Origin: Arthrobacter sp. PM3
GTDB lineage: Bacteria > Actinomycetota > Actinomycetes > Actinomycetales > Micrococcaceae
Direction: 5' to 3'
DNA: 64,000 nt
Assembly: GCF_003352915.1 (NCBI RefSeq)
Contig: NZ_CP022314.1
Coordinates: 2,546,644 to 2,610,643 of the forward strand
Below are positions 34,655 through 42,980 of the stretch, piece by piece. Each line of letters begins with the position of its first letter. The first letter of the stretch is position 1. The translations under genes were made by a program, and so were the position numbers. The notes below the pieces were generated by a model. The model ran no database searches. It worked only from the letters and a program-made list of their open reading frames with translations, and had not been told where the DNA came from.

Positions 34655-36653
34655 TGATGCTGTCCTCCATTGACTGCGACAAATATGCTCTCCACAAGCG
34701 GTCCGGGTTGCCGATGGTTTCGCCAGCGGCCCGGCGCCAAAAAGCCCGGGCCTGGCCGTCTATCGATCCGAAGTTCGGTGGATCAGCCGCAATCCGCTGG
34801 GGCTGCGACAGCTTTCCTGCTTGTTCAGTCAAAACAAAGGTTGTACCCTTTGGGACAGAGATTTTCCACCGGTAGGAATCGGGGAATCCGAGCCCTGTGA
34901 TGAAGAGGGGAATAGGAGGTTCACCACACCTTTGCACCAGTCCCGAGGGAGTCACGAACCATACAGCGGCGTCCCGTCCCCGTCTGCAGAGCACGAACTC
35001 GAGCGCTCGCGTTTTTGGCATCGCGCCGCCCGGAGGCATGACCTCGTCGTGACCGTTGGTGTGCGCCGCTTCCCACTGAGCTGCAGAGCCGGTGGAGTGG
35101 ACGAAAAAATCCAAGGCGACGCCAGCGACAGAAACTGTGTGCTTCCCCTCCGCAAAGGGCCCGGCGAGCCGAAGGGGAAAGAGGGAACCGTTGGCCTTCA
35201 CTTGTGTTCCGGGCAGTCTGTTGTCAAGTACAACGTGAACGTACTCGTTAGAGGATCCCTCGGGAAGCTGCACATCCGGCTCACCTCCTAGCAGGTAGTG
35301 ACGGCCCCCGACATCCGTCCGCAATTCAAGACCGTTCGCAAGTTTAGGCCGCAAGCTCGGAGGTGCTTTCAGGAGCTGGCCAAGGCTATTGAACGAACCC
35401 GCCACTGACAGGTCAATCGGCTCCACTAACGACACGTCTACATACACGACCCATCCGGGAAAGACCTTGCCGCGAAGCTTCCAATACCCGGGCGCGGCAC
35501 TTTTGGTGAGGAGCTCGTCCATCTCTGCTACGTCATTGTCCTGCACAACGAACACGTGGGGCTCGTCCGGCGTGGCGTCGGGCACCGACTGCCAGCGGCC
35601 CGATGAAGGATCGATGCGCAAGATCCACACTTGACGCACATTCTTGGTCAGGACCGCTTTGGCTCCTGTTGCCCGAAAACGGTGATTAATCAGAGAAGCG
35701 CCTTGGGGGAGGCAGCCTGCTACTACGTCGTAGACAGAACCGTAATCTGGTTTTTGGATGGAGAAGAGTGAACCGTTGTCCTGCCTAAGTTCGTCCCTAT
35801 CCAACCGACGATCGATAGGGACTACCCAGCTGATCGACCAGTCCTCTGGGTCGATACACATGCTCAGGTCCAACCGCACCCGGCCCTCGGCTGCAGTCGG
35901 TCCGGAGGTTTCCTCGGCAGCCAATTTGGCTATCACCGCTAAGAGCAACGGATTTCCCGAGCCTTTTTGAACCAGGTCCACGAACGCCGTGGAGAAACCC
36001 CGTGGCTTGTCTAGCCACAGGCGGAGTAAGGCTAACAACTGATCTGGTGACGGTCTGGAGTTGCGATCAACACGGAGCCGGTCAAAAAAACCGGACAATC
36101 GATCCCGGTCGGACGCTTTCAACACGGTTTGAGAAAGCGGATAGCCGATTCTGTTGAAGGTCTCATGAGTGCGGATAGTGCTCGGGCCTAAGAGACCCTG
36201 GTTTCTTTCTATCCAGTCATCGAGCGTCTGCCACATCTCAGCAACTACATCGAAGTGCTTATGGATCCCGGTCGCGGTGAGCCTGTTTGGACCGGACGTC
36301 ATCAGGTCGACCAGCCGAGGGTAATAAGCGGCAGAGGAGAATTTTCCGTCGTTGCGCATTCTGGACCCTGCGATGACGGTCACGGCCAACACAGGCAGGC
36401 ATGGTGGGGGTTGATCCTGCGCACCCTTCCTCCAGGAGGCGAGCCGCCGGTCAATAGGCTCGAATACTGTGGACTTGTCGGTTTGCCGGAGCTCTGCGAG
36501 AACAGCCGAGCGCAGTGACCCCGCCGGATCGGGCAGGAGAGGACAAATCCGTGCCAGTTCCTCATCATCGAGAAACATGATGACGGGTTCATCAGGCTGT
36601 TTCATCGAGAAGAATTTATCCGACAGCGCCCACTGCCATCGGTCGTAGTCCAT
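34644..36653 (-). CDS. Uncharacterised large protein of the DruE-like operon (possible DruF equivalent)
   Basis: 669 residues from ATG 36653 (MDYDRWQWALSDKFFSM), which follows TTGGA at suitable spacing; an in-frame GTG at 36713 would add 20 residues. The N-terminal part (about 20-45) has 'EPVIMFLDDEELARI'. A central region around 260-330 ('RVRLDLSMCIDPEDWSISWV') and a C-terminal beta-rich region ('LPEGSSNEYVHVVLDNRLPG') show no motif I can assign. It is the first gene of the operon and overlaps the next by 11 bases. No membrane segment or signal peptide. Function unknown; probably a structural or sensor subunit for the giant helicase. Confidence 0.72.
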   Translation of the reverse strand: MDYDRWQWALSDKFFSMKQPDEPVIMFLDDEELARICPLLPDPAGSLRSAVLAELRQTDKSTVFEPIDRRLASWRKGAQDQPPPCLPVLAVTVIAGSRMRNDGKFSSAAYYPRLVDLMTSGPNRLTATGIHKHFDVVAEMWQTLDDWIERNQGLLGPSTIRTHETFNRIGYPLSQTVLKASDRDRLSGFFDRLRVDRNSRPSPDQLLALLRLWLDKPRGFSTAFVDLVQKGSGNPLLLAVIAKLAAEETSGPTAAEGRVRLDLSMCIDPEDWSISWVVPIDRRLDRDELRQDNGSLFSIQKPDYGSVYDVVAGCLPQGASLINHRFRATGAKAVLTKNVRQVWILRIDPSSGRWQSVPDATPDEPHVFVVQDNDVAEMDELLTKSAAPGYWKLRGKVFPGWVVYVDVSLVEPIDLSVAGSFNSLGQLLKAPPSLRPKLANGLELRTDVGGRHYLLGGEPDVQLPEGSSNEYVHVVLDNRLPGTQVKANGSLFPLRLAGPFAEGKHTVSVAGVALDFFVHSTGSAAQWEAAHTNGHDEVMPPGGAMPKTRALEFVLCRRGRDAAVWFVTPSGLVQRCGEPPIPLFITGLGFPDSYRWKISVPKGTTFVLTEQAGKLSQPQRIAADPPNFGSIDGQARAFWRRAAGETIGNPDRLWRAYLSQSMEDSINGR

Positions 36654-36977
36654 ATGATTTTCCAAAACTTCCTTGTCCCCCACCTGCATCACTGTAATTG
36701 GTGCCACCGACACTCTTGGTTGACCACGCTGCAGAGGAGCTAAGAAAAGTCACGGGACACCAGTACCGCCGGGCACGCTCGGGACTAGGCGGCAGCCCAG
36801 GAGCTGACCCCCGTCTTGCCGCGATCGGCCACGCCTGTGCTTACGAAAGGCATTGTTCAATGGAATCAAACAGCGAGCCTCCCACCGTCGTTTTCGGCTT
36901 GTGGGACGCTCCTACCCAGTCATTAGTGCAATTGACTTGAGTGCCGGAGCGGGCGTACCGAGAACGAGTGGGAAGAG

Positions 36978-37382
36978 ATGCGCGAAGCGGCGGAGGGCTT
37001 TCTCATCTCAACTGCCGAGAAGGGCGGTATGACAGACTATGGCACCCTGAACCGTGCGATTTCGGAGGAAACGGGGCATCGACCATTTAACTTTGGGCAA
37101 GAGCCGGAGCGCGCGGCGATAAGACGTCTTCTACGCGAGATTTCGCTAAAGACTAACGAACAGCATGGTGTCATGCTTTCGGCTCTAGTTACGCACCGGG
37201 GCTCGAACGACGAAGGTGCCGGTTTCTACAAACTTGCGGCCGAACTCGGAAAGATGCCACGGAAGCCATCCGAGGACGACAAGCTTCAGGCTCTCGTTCG
37301 CCTGACTCGAGAAGTGCATGAGCACTACGCTCGCCGAGGCATGACCGATCGCGCTACGGCCAGTCAACCGCAGTCTTCGTGA
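36978..37382 (+). CDS. Small conserved hypothetical protein
   Basis: 134 residues, acidic and basic residues mixed, no membrane segment. It has 'TDYGTLNRAISEETG' and 'GVMLSALVTHRGSNDEGAGF' followed by 'YKLAAELGKMPRK', a pattern I have seen in short uncharacterised actinobacterial proteins ('MLSALVVY...GPGFYELA.ELG'). ATG 36978 has GGGAAGAG just upstream, rather close. It is divergent from the DruE-like operon and alone in its strand, so it may be a regulator or accessory of that operon. Function unknown. Confidence 0.62.
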   Translation: MREAAEGFLISTAEKGGMTDYGTLNRAISEETGHRPFNFGQEPERAAIRRLLREISLKTNEQHGVMLSALVTHRGSNDEGAGFYKLAAELGKMPRKPSEDDKLQALVRLTREVHEHYARRGMTDRATASQPQSS

Positions 37383-38133
37383 AGTCAGGGCTAAAAGGGC
37401 TGCATCATTCAGCAGTGAAAAAGCCTGAGCACAGTGTCGAAAGGACGGTTCGTCCGTTCTTTATACGAGAGCCGTAAGCGCCCGGTTGTGGCTCGCCAAA
37501 CGATGGCAACGTGGGACTGTTCCTGGGGGCGAAGACCAAACTCTCCTCCGCTGCCTAACAGAATCGGTGCGGGCGGCTCAGAACAAGGGGCGAGGGACTC
37601 GTAGCTGGCGAGGTCGCTGGACATCCGTGGGTGCCATCTCGATCACGGACAGCACGTCGTCTTTGCCCAGTTGCGGCCGCTCCGTCGGGCTTATGAGCTG
37701 CTTAAGGCTGTCCTCGATCCGGTGGTCAGCGCACCGTCCGGGACCGGCCTCAGTACCGTCGCCCCGCCGGCCTTGATAGCACCTGCCACTTTGTCCGCTG
37801 TTCCCGCCACAGTATTCTCCACACCTCGTTTGGTTTCTCTCGCGAGATTAGCACTGCCTGCGCTCGTGCCTGCTCAGGCGATGGGTCCGTGCGCAGTGCT
37901 CACACCTGCAAGTTCTGGTGCAGCAGTTCGCTGAGCATTTTCAGCAGTGCCTGCATCTTCGTCTTGTGGCCCAGAGCCTAGAGGCTGCGGTTGTCAAGGG
38001 TCGCCGTAGAGTTCATGACCGTCTTGCCGCCCTTGCATTCAACGGGTGCGGTAACATTGCTCGGTCACAAAGTTCCTCACCACTCCGAAGTGGCGCCTGC
38101 TTTGCAAGGACCATCGTGTGTGAAGATGTTGGG
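37383..38133. other. Long intergenic stretch, no confident gene
   Basis: 751 bases. A short hairpin (GGACG/CGTCC, loop GTT) followed by TTCTTT at 37,443-37,462 may end the upstream transcript. A frame at about 37,600-37,934 is open but has no ribosome-binding site or recognisable motif. The last 60 bases are the leader of the next gene. Confidence 0.4.
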
Positions 38134-39420
38134 ATGACCGACAACGACCGTGAACTCTCCCTATACGTCGAGGGGAGAAATGCGTTAGTGGCAGGCGACC
38201 CGACAGCAATTGCCGAGCTTTTCCGCAAGCTTGACGTCAAGGAGGAGGCCCGCGCGAACCTAGCGTCAGGGGTGGCGGATCTGCTTGCCGGCCTGGCTGG
38301 GGCGGCTGCCCTTGCCATGTCGGCTAATGTCCCGGGCAACTCCTTCCACATGACTCCCGAGTCCTACGCTCGGTTCCTGGAACTCGCTGGGTCCACCAAG
38401 GAAAAGCTCGGGATCGTCAGCGGTGTGCTACGCCAGTCCGATGGCAGGATCGACACCATCATCGAACTGGTGAGCTCCTCACCAGTCAACCCCGCCGCGG
38501 CCGCGAACGTGCAGATTATGGCAGCAACTTTGGCGATCCGCGTGGCGCTCAAAGACCTCGATTCCCTTGTTCAGGCCGTTGACGCGAAACTGGACACGAT
38601 CGTCCGGGATAACCGTGACGAGGCGCTCGGTAACGTGCAGGGCACAACCCATGTCCTGGATAAGGCGTTCGGGTACTTCGAGGAGACCGGGCGGCTCAAC
38701 GACGCCCTTTGGGACCAAGTGTCGGGACAGGCGGCCGCGCTCGCTCAGGCGCACGCCGTCGCTCTCAATCACCTCAACACCATTGCCGATGGTCTCGCCG
38801 TCAAGAATCTCGGCAAGCGCGTGGGCAACGCCGAGGCGGCGGCCAAAGGCGAGTTGAAGCATTGGCTGGTCATCGCGGCTGTAGCTCTCACAAACATGGT
38901 TCGAATGGACTCCTTGGAGGCTGTGCGCAGCGCGCAGGACGGATCAAATTCCACAGCTCACTCCCGTCACATCGCCAAGTCGCGGGAACGGCGAATGGCA
39001 AGCACCACCGCGGCAATTCAAAATCTGTCCGACGCGGTATCGGCAGCCGTGGCCGTCGATACGTTCACCCGCGTTGCGAATCCCATGGATATGACCAGGC
39101 TCTACACCGCCGCCGAAGAACTGCAGCGGCTCGTGCGGATCTTTAGTTCGAACTTCGGCATGCCGGAGGCCTCGAGCATCAAGCGCACCCAGTGGCACGA
39201 ATCGGTGTTGCGACTGGGCCAGAAAGCGACCGGGGCGGTGGCGGGTGCCGCCGTTGCTGTTGCCGATGGAGTGGCTTCAGTTCCAAAAGCGATCGGCGGA
39301 GCTGTCGAAGACACCATCCTGCATGTGGCTCAAGGGATTGAGGAGCGTAGGGCGGTACCCACAAAGACTACAGATACGGAAATTGAATCTGAAACCGGAG
39401 ATGCGGCAATCACTCGGTAG
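38134..39420 (+). CDS. Uncharacterised helical protein
   Basis: 428 residues from ATG 38134; a longer frame from 37918 has an Arg/Cys-rich, non-coding-looking start. The protein is Ala-rich and almost entirely helical by residue pattern. Residues about 120-220 ('IRVALKDLDSLVQAVDAKLD' and following) look like a coiled-coil bundle, and 'VLDKAFGYFEETGRLNDALW' like a helical hairpin. There is one moderately hydrophobic stretch (HWLVIAAVALTNMV) and a Gly/Ala-rich C-terminal segment (AVAGAAVAVADGVASVPKAI) that might touch membranes. No known catalytic motif. It stands alone within the defence island, so a toxin or abortive-infection effector is possible but unproven. Confidence 0.65.
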   Translation: MTDNDRELSLYVEGRNALVAGDPTAIAELFRKLDVKEEARANLASGVADLLAGLAGAAALAMSANVPGNSFHMTPESYARFLELAGSTKEKLGIVSGVLRQSDGRIDTIIELVSSSPVNPAAAANVQIMAATLAIRVALKDLDSLVQAVDAKLDTIVRDNRDEALGNVQGTTHVLDKAFGYFEETGRLNDALWDQVSGQAAALAQAHAVALNHLNTIADGLAVKNLGKRVGNAEAAAKGELKHWLVIAAVALTNMVRMDSLEAVRSAQDGSNSTAHSRHIAKSRERRMASTTAAIQNLSDAVSAAVAVDTFTRVANPMDMTRLYTAAEELQRLVRIFSSNFGMPEASSIKRTQWHESVLRLGQKATGAVAGAAVAVADGVASVPKAIGGAVEDTILHVAQGIEERRAVPTKTTDTEIESETGDAAITR

Positions 39421-39739
39421 TCACGTTGTTGGTCTTGTGGTGGCCTAGCTGCAGTACTTTCGCGGTGCCTCGGGCCGCAGAAGCGGACAGGTTAGCGCTC
39501 GGCACGGCGGCTGGCAGGTCTGTGGCACTCAGGCAACATGATCGGCGTCGATCGGCTGCGGGGCGCCATGAGTCTCTCCTTGAGCCAAGTCCAGGGCTGG
39601 ATTTGTTGGCACGATCCGCCGCAGTGTCGCCAAGCACAGGTCGCGCTGTCAACAGTATGCGCTGCCGTCGGTCTCTGCCCCTGCTTGCCCCTTAAGGATC
39701 CGCATAGGCAGTAACGAGCTCAGCGGAAGCGCAGCAACT
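39421..39739. other. Intergenic, no gene seen
   Basis: 319 bases with no convincing frame, hairpin or repeat, bounded on the right by the abrupt start of a helicase fragment. Confidence 0.4.
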
Positions 39740-40085
39740 ACGACACCGGCAACGACGCCCGCGCCGCCAAGGTGATCGGTGACCTCCGCGACAAGGTCAC
39801 CAGCACGGAGCAGATGCGGGCCATCGGCTTCTGCGTCTCGGTCCAGCATGCCCACTACATGGCGGAGGTCTTCAACCGCGCCGGCATCGCCTCCGTCGCG
39901 GTCGACGGCAGCACGGACGACGCCGACAGGGCGACGGCGCTGAAGCTTCTCGCCGCACGTGAGATCAACTGCATCTTCGCCGTCGACCTCTTCAACGAGG
40001 GCCTGGACCTGCCTCAGGTGGACACCATTCTGATGCTCCGGCCAATGCAGAGCGCCACGGTCTTCCGGAGAGCGTCAAAAAGTCT
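39740..40085 (+). pseudogene. Internal fragment of a superfamily 2 helicase (DUF3427-type)
   Basis: An open frame reads DLRDKVTSTEQMRAIGFCVS, then 'VQHAHYMAEVFNRAGI', 'VDGSTDDADR', and 'INCIFAVDLFNEGLDLPQVD' ending 'TILMLRPMQSATVF'. This is the second RecA-like lobe of the DEAD-box helicases that carry a DUF3427 tail. It has no start, lacks the ATPase lobe, and breaks off before the 'Q..GRGLR' motif VI at about 40075. A clear relic of a lost restriction-type helicase. Confidence 0.85.
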
Positions 40086-40114
40086 GGGGCCGGCGGCACG
40101 GTGCACAACTTGGT

Positions 40115-40777
40115 CTATTGCCGGGGAGGGCGGCCTCTGGTCCTTCCGGCCTGCCAACCGGGAACGGCGGTATCCAGAAGTTTGACCTTTTCAGCTTCGA
40201 GCTTGCCGCGGCGGTGTTTGGACCGCTGGGTGTGGATCCACACGCCGAGGGTGTGTTCCCGCTCAGAATCGCACCTCCTGTGGCGGGGCCAATCGTTGCC
40301 TTCTTCGCGGAAGTCGACCAGCTGGGCCAGCCGTCGGTGCCATCTGGCTTCCTCTGCCGCTGCCCTGTGGTTCCGACCCCATCCCTGTACTCCGGCAAGG
40401 CCCTCGCGGTAAGCCCCGTGTAGGGTGCCCTGGACTGCCTCACGTCGGCGGTCCGAAAGCCACCGCGCCATCGACCGTTCGGATTTGTCTTCCGAGCGTT
40501 CGCGGGGGAGTCTGCCCTTGGCTTCGATCCAGGCGATGATCTCGTCCATGCAGGCAAGGCTCGAGGCAGAGGGCTTGGGGTTAGTGCCGGCGGCAGCCAG
40601 ATGTGCCGCCTCGAGCCTCGGGTCCTGGCGGCGCGCGATGACAAGGTGGTAACCGACGGTGGCGGGCTCAGCGCCGACGAGGTCAGCGATGCGTTTCCGG
40701 CTCAGCCCGAGCCGGTACATCAACACCCATTCCGCGTCAGGGGCGCGCCGTACCTTGCTGTCCATGATGGGTGTCAT
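40115..40777 (-). CDS. Helicase-associated (HA) domain protein with N-terminal helix-turn-helix
   Basis: 220 residues. N-terminal part: 'RAPDAEWVLMYRLGLSRKRI' and 'ADLVGAEPATVGYHL', a helix-turn-helix. Then two helicase-associated three-helix repeats: about 75-135 ('CMDEIIAWIEAKGRLPRERS', 'ERSMARWLSDRRREA') and about 145-205 ('RWHRRLAQLVDFREEGNDWP', 'LGVWIHTQRSKHRRGKLEAE'). Such repeats are found free-standing in Arthrobacter-type genomes and at the ends of helicases, where they bind DNA. Start ATG 40777. Phased repeats at 40876-40949, about 100 bases upstream, may be its own binding sites. Confidence 0.85.
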   Translation of the reverse strand: MTPIMDSKVRRAPDAEWVLMYRLGLSRKRIADLVGAEPATVGYHLVIARRQDPRLEAAHLAAAGTNPKPSASSLACMDEIIAWIEAKGRLPRERSEDKSERSMARWLSDRRREAVQGTLHGAYREGLAGVQGWGRNHRAAAEEARWHRRLAQLVDFREEGNDWPRHRRCDSEREHTLGVWIHTQRSKHRRGKLEAEKVKLLDTAVPGWQAGRTRGRPPRQ

Positions 40778-41143
40778 CTTGCCACAGCGCCGGCTAGAAA
40801 CAATCCGAACGGGGAACGTATTGGTGTCGCACGGGGCTTGGAGTGAGAGCGGATTGGGCGAGGAGTGATCTGGGAAGTTCTGCCAAGTTCTAGCTGGTTC
40901 TAGGAAAAACCGTAGAAGCAGCTGGATCCAACTAGAACTTGTGAGAACTCGGAATACCTGAGGTCTTCACCCCGAGAAACCGTGGGCTGAGGACCTGAAT
41001 TCTAACCCCATGTGCTCCCGACGGCGACCATTGGCCTCCGTCTGTCCAGAACCGGTCCACCACCCTTTTTAGGTGACGCGAAGCCCTTGGCCGTTGTGGA
41101 CCTCTCGGAGATGATGATTGCAGCGGACTGAAAGGGATGAGGA
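40778..41143. other. Intergenic, holds phased repeats
   Basis: 366 bases upstream of the HA-domain gene. Its left half holds the 10-base phased AGTTCT repeats described separately; the rest shows no gene or hairpin that I can support. Confidence 0.5.
40876..40949. repeat. Helically phased AGTTCT direct and inverted repeats
   Basis: AGTTCT at 40876, AGTTCTAG at 40886 and GGTTCTAG at 40896 start exactly 10 bases apart. After 30 bases the complement appears twice, again 10 bases apart: AGAACT at 40934 (within CTAGAACT) and 40944. Five sites on one face of the helix with dyad symmetry suggest cooperative binding by a protein dimer or oligomer. They lie about 100-170 bases upstream of the HA-domain gene, whose product has DNA-binding domains. 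Confidence 0.7.
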
Positions 41144-41530
41144 ATGTCTGATGCGGATCAGGAAGCCCGAGCGTCTAGGAAGGAACCATTCTGCGTATAC
41201 GGACGGGAACCCGGGCGGCCCAACTTCGGATTACCCTCGACGAGGTCCAAAGACGCCGGACGCCGGAGGCGGTAATACGACTTGCACAGCTAACGCCCCC
41301 TAAGCTGCCGTCGCCCTTCGCCACGTTGAGAATGCCCAACGGGAAGCTCCCGAGGGATCCGGAGGCTAGGAGAGAATTGGCTCTCCATGTGCGCCGCAAT
41401 ATTTTGGCGGCGCAGTTGAAGGTGGCCTTGGACAAGGAACGGGGCCGGCGGATCCCGGAGGCCGTGAATAGGCTGGCCCAGCGAGAGCTCCCAGAACTGG
41501 AACAACGAAATCCCACTGGAAGATGTCGTT
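41144..41530 (+). pseudogene. Hypothetical protein with internal duplication, frame disrupted
   Basis: A start ATG at 41144 with GGGATGAGG gives MSDADQEARASRKEPF. The protein-like continuation lies in another frame: ILRIRTGTRAAQLRITLDEV, 'RRRTPEAVIRLAQ', then 'HVRRNILAAQLKVALDKERG', 'RRIPEAVNRLAQRELPELEQ'. The two halves share 'AAQL...LD....RR.PEAV.RLAQ', a tandem duplication of about 65 residues. Either there is a frameshift near 41185, or translation starts at CTG 41191, which does have AGGAAGGA at good spacing. The frame then runs on into unrelated sequence. I treat it as a broken gene. Function unknown. Confidence 0.5.
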
Positions 41531-41617
41531 GGTGTAGCGCCCTTTTAATCCTAGAACGCTCAAGGGCTGTAGGATCCTCATGCTCATACTCATACCCCGA
41601 CGAAAAGGAGCCGCCTC

Positions 41618-41698
41618 ATGGCATCCACCAAATACTGCTGTGGTCAGATCTACGAAGAAGGCGAGAAGGTCTGCGCCAGCTGCGGCGAAAAGCTCTGA
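41618..41698 (+). CDS. 26-residue zinc-ribbon microprotein
   Basis: ATG 41618 has AAAGGAG 7 bases upstream, and the stop is followed by a perfect terminator. The peptide has Cys-Cys near the start (KYCCGQIYEE) and a C-x-x-C near the end (KVCASCGEKL). This layout, a Cys pair, a 10-residue gap and CxxCG, is that of a minimal zinc-ribbon knuckle. The combination of a good ribosome-binding site, short acidic/polar composition, four Cys and a dedicated terminator makes it a credible expressed gene. It lies in an intergenic region of the defence island with no obvious partner. Function unknown; metal binding or a small regulator is inferred. Confidence 0.72.
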   Translation: MASTKYCCGQIYEEGEKVCASCGEKL

Positions 41699-41725
41699 CG
41701 GCACGTCCACCCGCAGGGATGGATG

Positions 41726-41762
41726 AAGCCCACCCTCTGCTCCAGAGGGTGGGCTTTCTTTT
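41726..41762 (+). terminator. Strong Rho-independent terminator
   Basis: A perfect 14-bp stem (AAGCCCACCCTCTG with its complement) around a 3-base loop is followed by TCTTTT. It lies 27 bases after the stop of the 26-residue zinc protein. It is one of the two best terminators in the window. Confidence 0.9.
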
Positions 41763-42117
41763 CCCTTTAGCCCTATTGGGTTTTGGGCGTCGGACCATCG
41801 AGGTTGTTTTCATCGGAGGCGTCGCTGGCGACGTCCTGGTCGGACGCCAACATGCGCCTTGCCAATCTGGCGGCCTGAGCCGTCCTCAGCTTGGCGTAAC
41901 TCATCATGCTGACTTTGACTAGTGTGGCCCGGCTACCAATGCACCAGCGATGAGCAGATCCTGCTGACGCGTGTCCGTCGAACCGTCATGATGGCCCTTC
42001 CCATACACCGGATTTCCTGCCGTGGCTCCCCCTGTCGGCGAGTGGCGATAGTTCGAGCCTAAGGGGGGATGCAGACAAAGTTTCCCGGCCGGGCCGCAGA
42101 GGTTGTAAGGTTCCGAC

Positions 42118-42285
42118 ATGGCTTGTAGTAAATGCGGATTTGAAGGTCACAACAGTCGTTCGTGTGAAGGCCCCCATTGGCCGTGTTCCAATTGCGGCAA
42201 GCCGACGGCCAACATGAACGATTACTCCGAACGCCATGATCGGTCGTATTGTTCCCCGTTTACCAGCCCAGAATGTTGGCGTTGA
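42118..42285 (+). CDS. 55-residue CCHC zinc-knuckle protein
   Basis: ATG 42118 is preceded by TAAGG at 8-11 bases. Residues 3-16 read CSKCGFEGHNSRSC, exactly the C-x2-C-x4-H-x4-C zinc knuckle of retroviral Gag and some RNA-binding proteins, which is rare in bacteria. A second pair follows in WPCSNCGKPT, then His and Cys residues (ERHDRSYCS, SPECW) that could complete another site. The peptide has 8 Cys and 3 His in 55 residues. The gene is below the usual size cut-off, lies alone in a gap of the defence island, and has lower G+C than the flanking genes. RNA or single-strand DNA binding is the inference from the motif; function unknown. Confidence 0.75.
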   Translation: MACSKCGFEGHNSRSCEGPHWPCSNCGKPTANMNDYSERHDRSYCSPFTSPECWR

Positions 42286-42980
42286 TTGGAACTCGGGGTT
42301 CCTTAGCGGCCTGATGTTTCGCTCAACTGAGTCGCGCGACAAATACCTCCGAGGGTGCAGCTAACCGGGACTTGGAGTCTCGGATTTCTAAGGCCGACTT
42401 CGGGATCAGCGGCCGTCTCTCGCCCGGGGCCAAAAACCTTGTCTAGTTCGGCGGCAGCGCCCTCAGGCAGTGGTCGGGCAAAGCCGACCCGGGCCCCCAA
42501 AGTGAGTACGTGCCTTAGTTCATCCGCTTGTGTAGGTGATAGGGGCCCTGATGGGGACGGGCCTGGAAGGCTGGGCCGGCGTCCCCGCCGACGCGCCGCG
42601 GTCCAGTCGCAGAGCGTTCGTCCAGCATGACTGGTGAGAACGGAACGGTGGTCGCGAGGGCGGTAACCCCAGCTAACCGCGAATGAGCGCTAGTGGCGGG
42701 AGTAGAGGTTTGCTCGGCTCAAGAAAAGTGGTGGAGTTTCGGTTCGCGCTCCAACGTTTAGTGCTACGAAACAGCCGTCCCGAGTCCTCCCTGTTCCGCC
42801 GTGCAGTTGACTGCGGCGCACTAGATCAGCATAAGCGCACTTGAACGCTAATGGGCCTGATACTCAGTTATCATTTTCAAGGACTCAACGCACGGCGCAT
42901 CGCACACCAATGTCGAGACGACGAAGATCGTCGTTAGTACTGCCGCCGCTGGACAGCCTCGACAAGGTGAAAGGTGTCAG
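42286..42980. other. Intergenic, no confident gene
   Basis: 695 bases. A minus-strand frame at 42303-42600 ('ELDKVFGPGRETAADPEVGL') is open but has no good start and could be chance in G+C-rich sequence. The last 130 bases are A+T-richer and probably carry the promoter of the DUF262 gene. Confidence 0.4.

Noticed and set aside
28275..36713. DISARM or BREX as the identity of the giant helicase operon
   Set aside because: DISARM has helicase and DUF1998 as separate proteins and a PLD protein; BREX needs PglX, PglZ and BrxC-like proteins. None is present.
36698..36940. 80-codon plus-strand frame between the DruE-like operon and the hypothetical gene
   Set aside because: It reads fairly protein-like, but it has only a TTG start without ribosome-binding site, overlaps the promoter of the divergent operon and matches nothing I know.
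42303..42600. Minus-strand open frame in the gap before the DUF262 gene
   Set aside because: No good start or ribosome-binding site, no motif, and open frames of this length are common by chance at this base composition.
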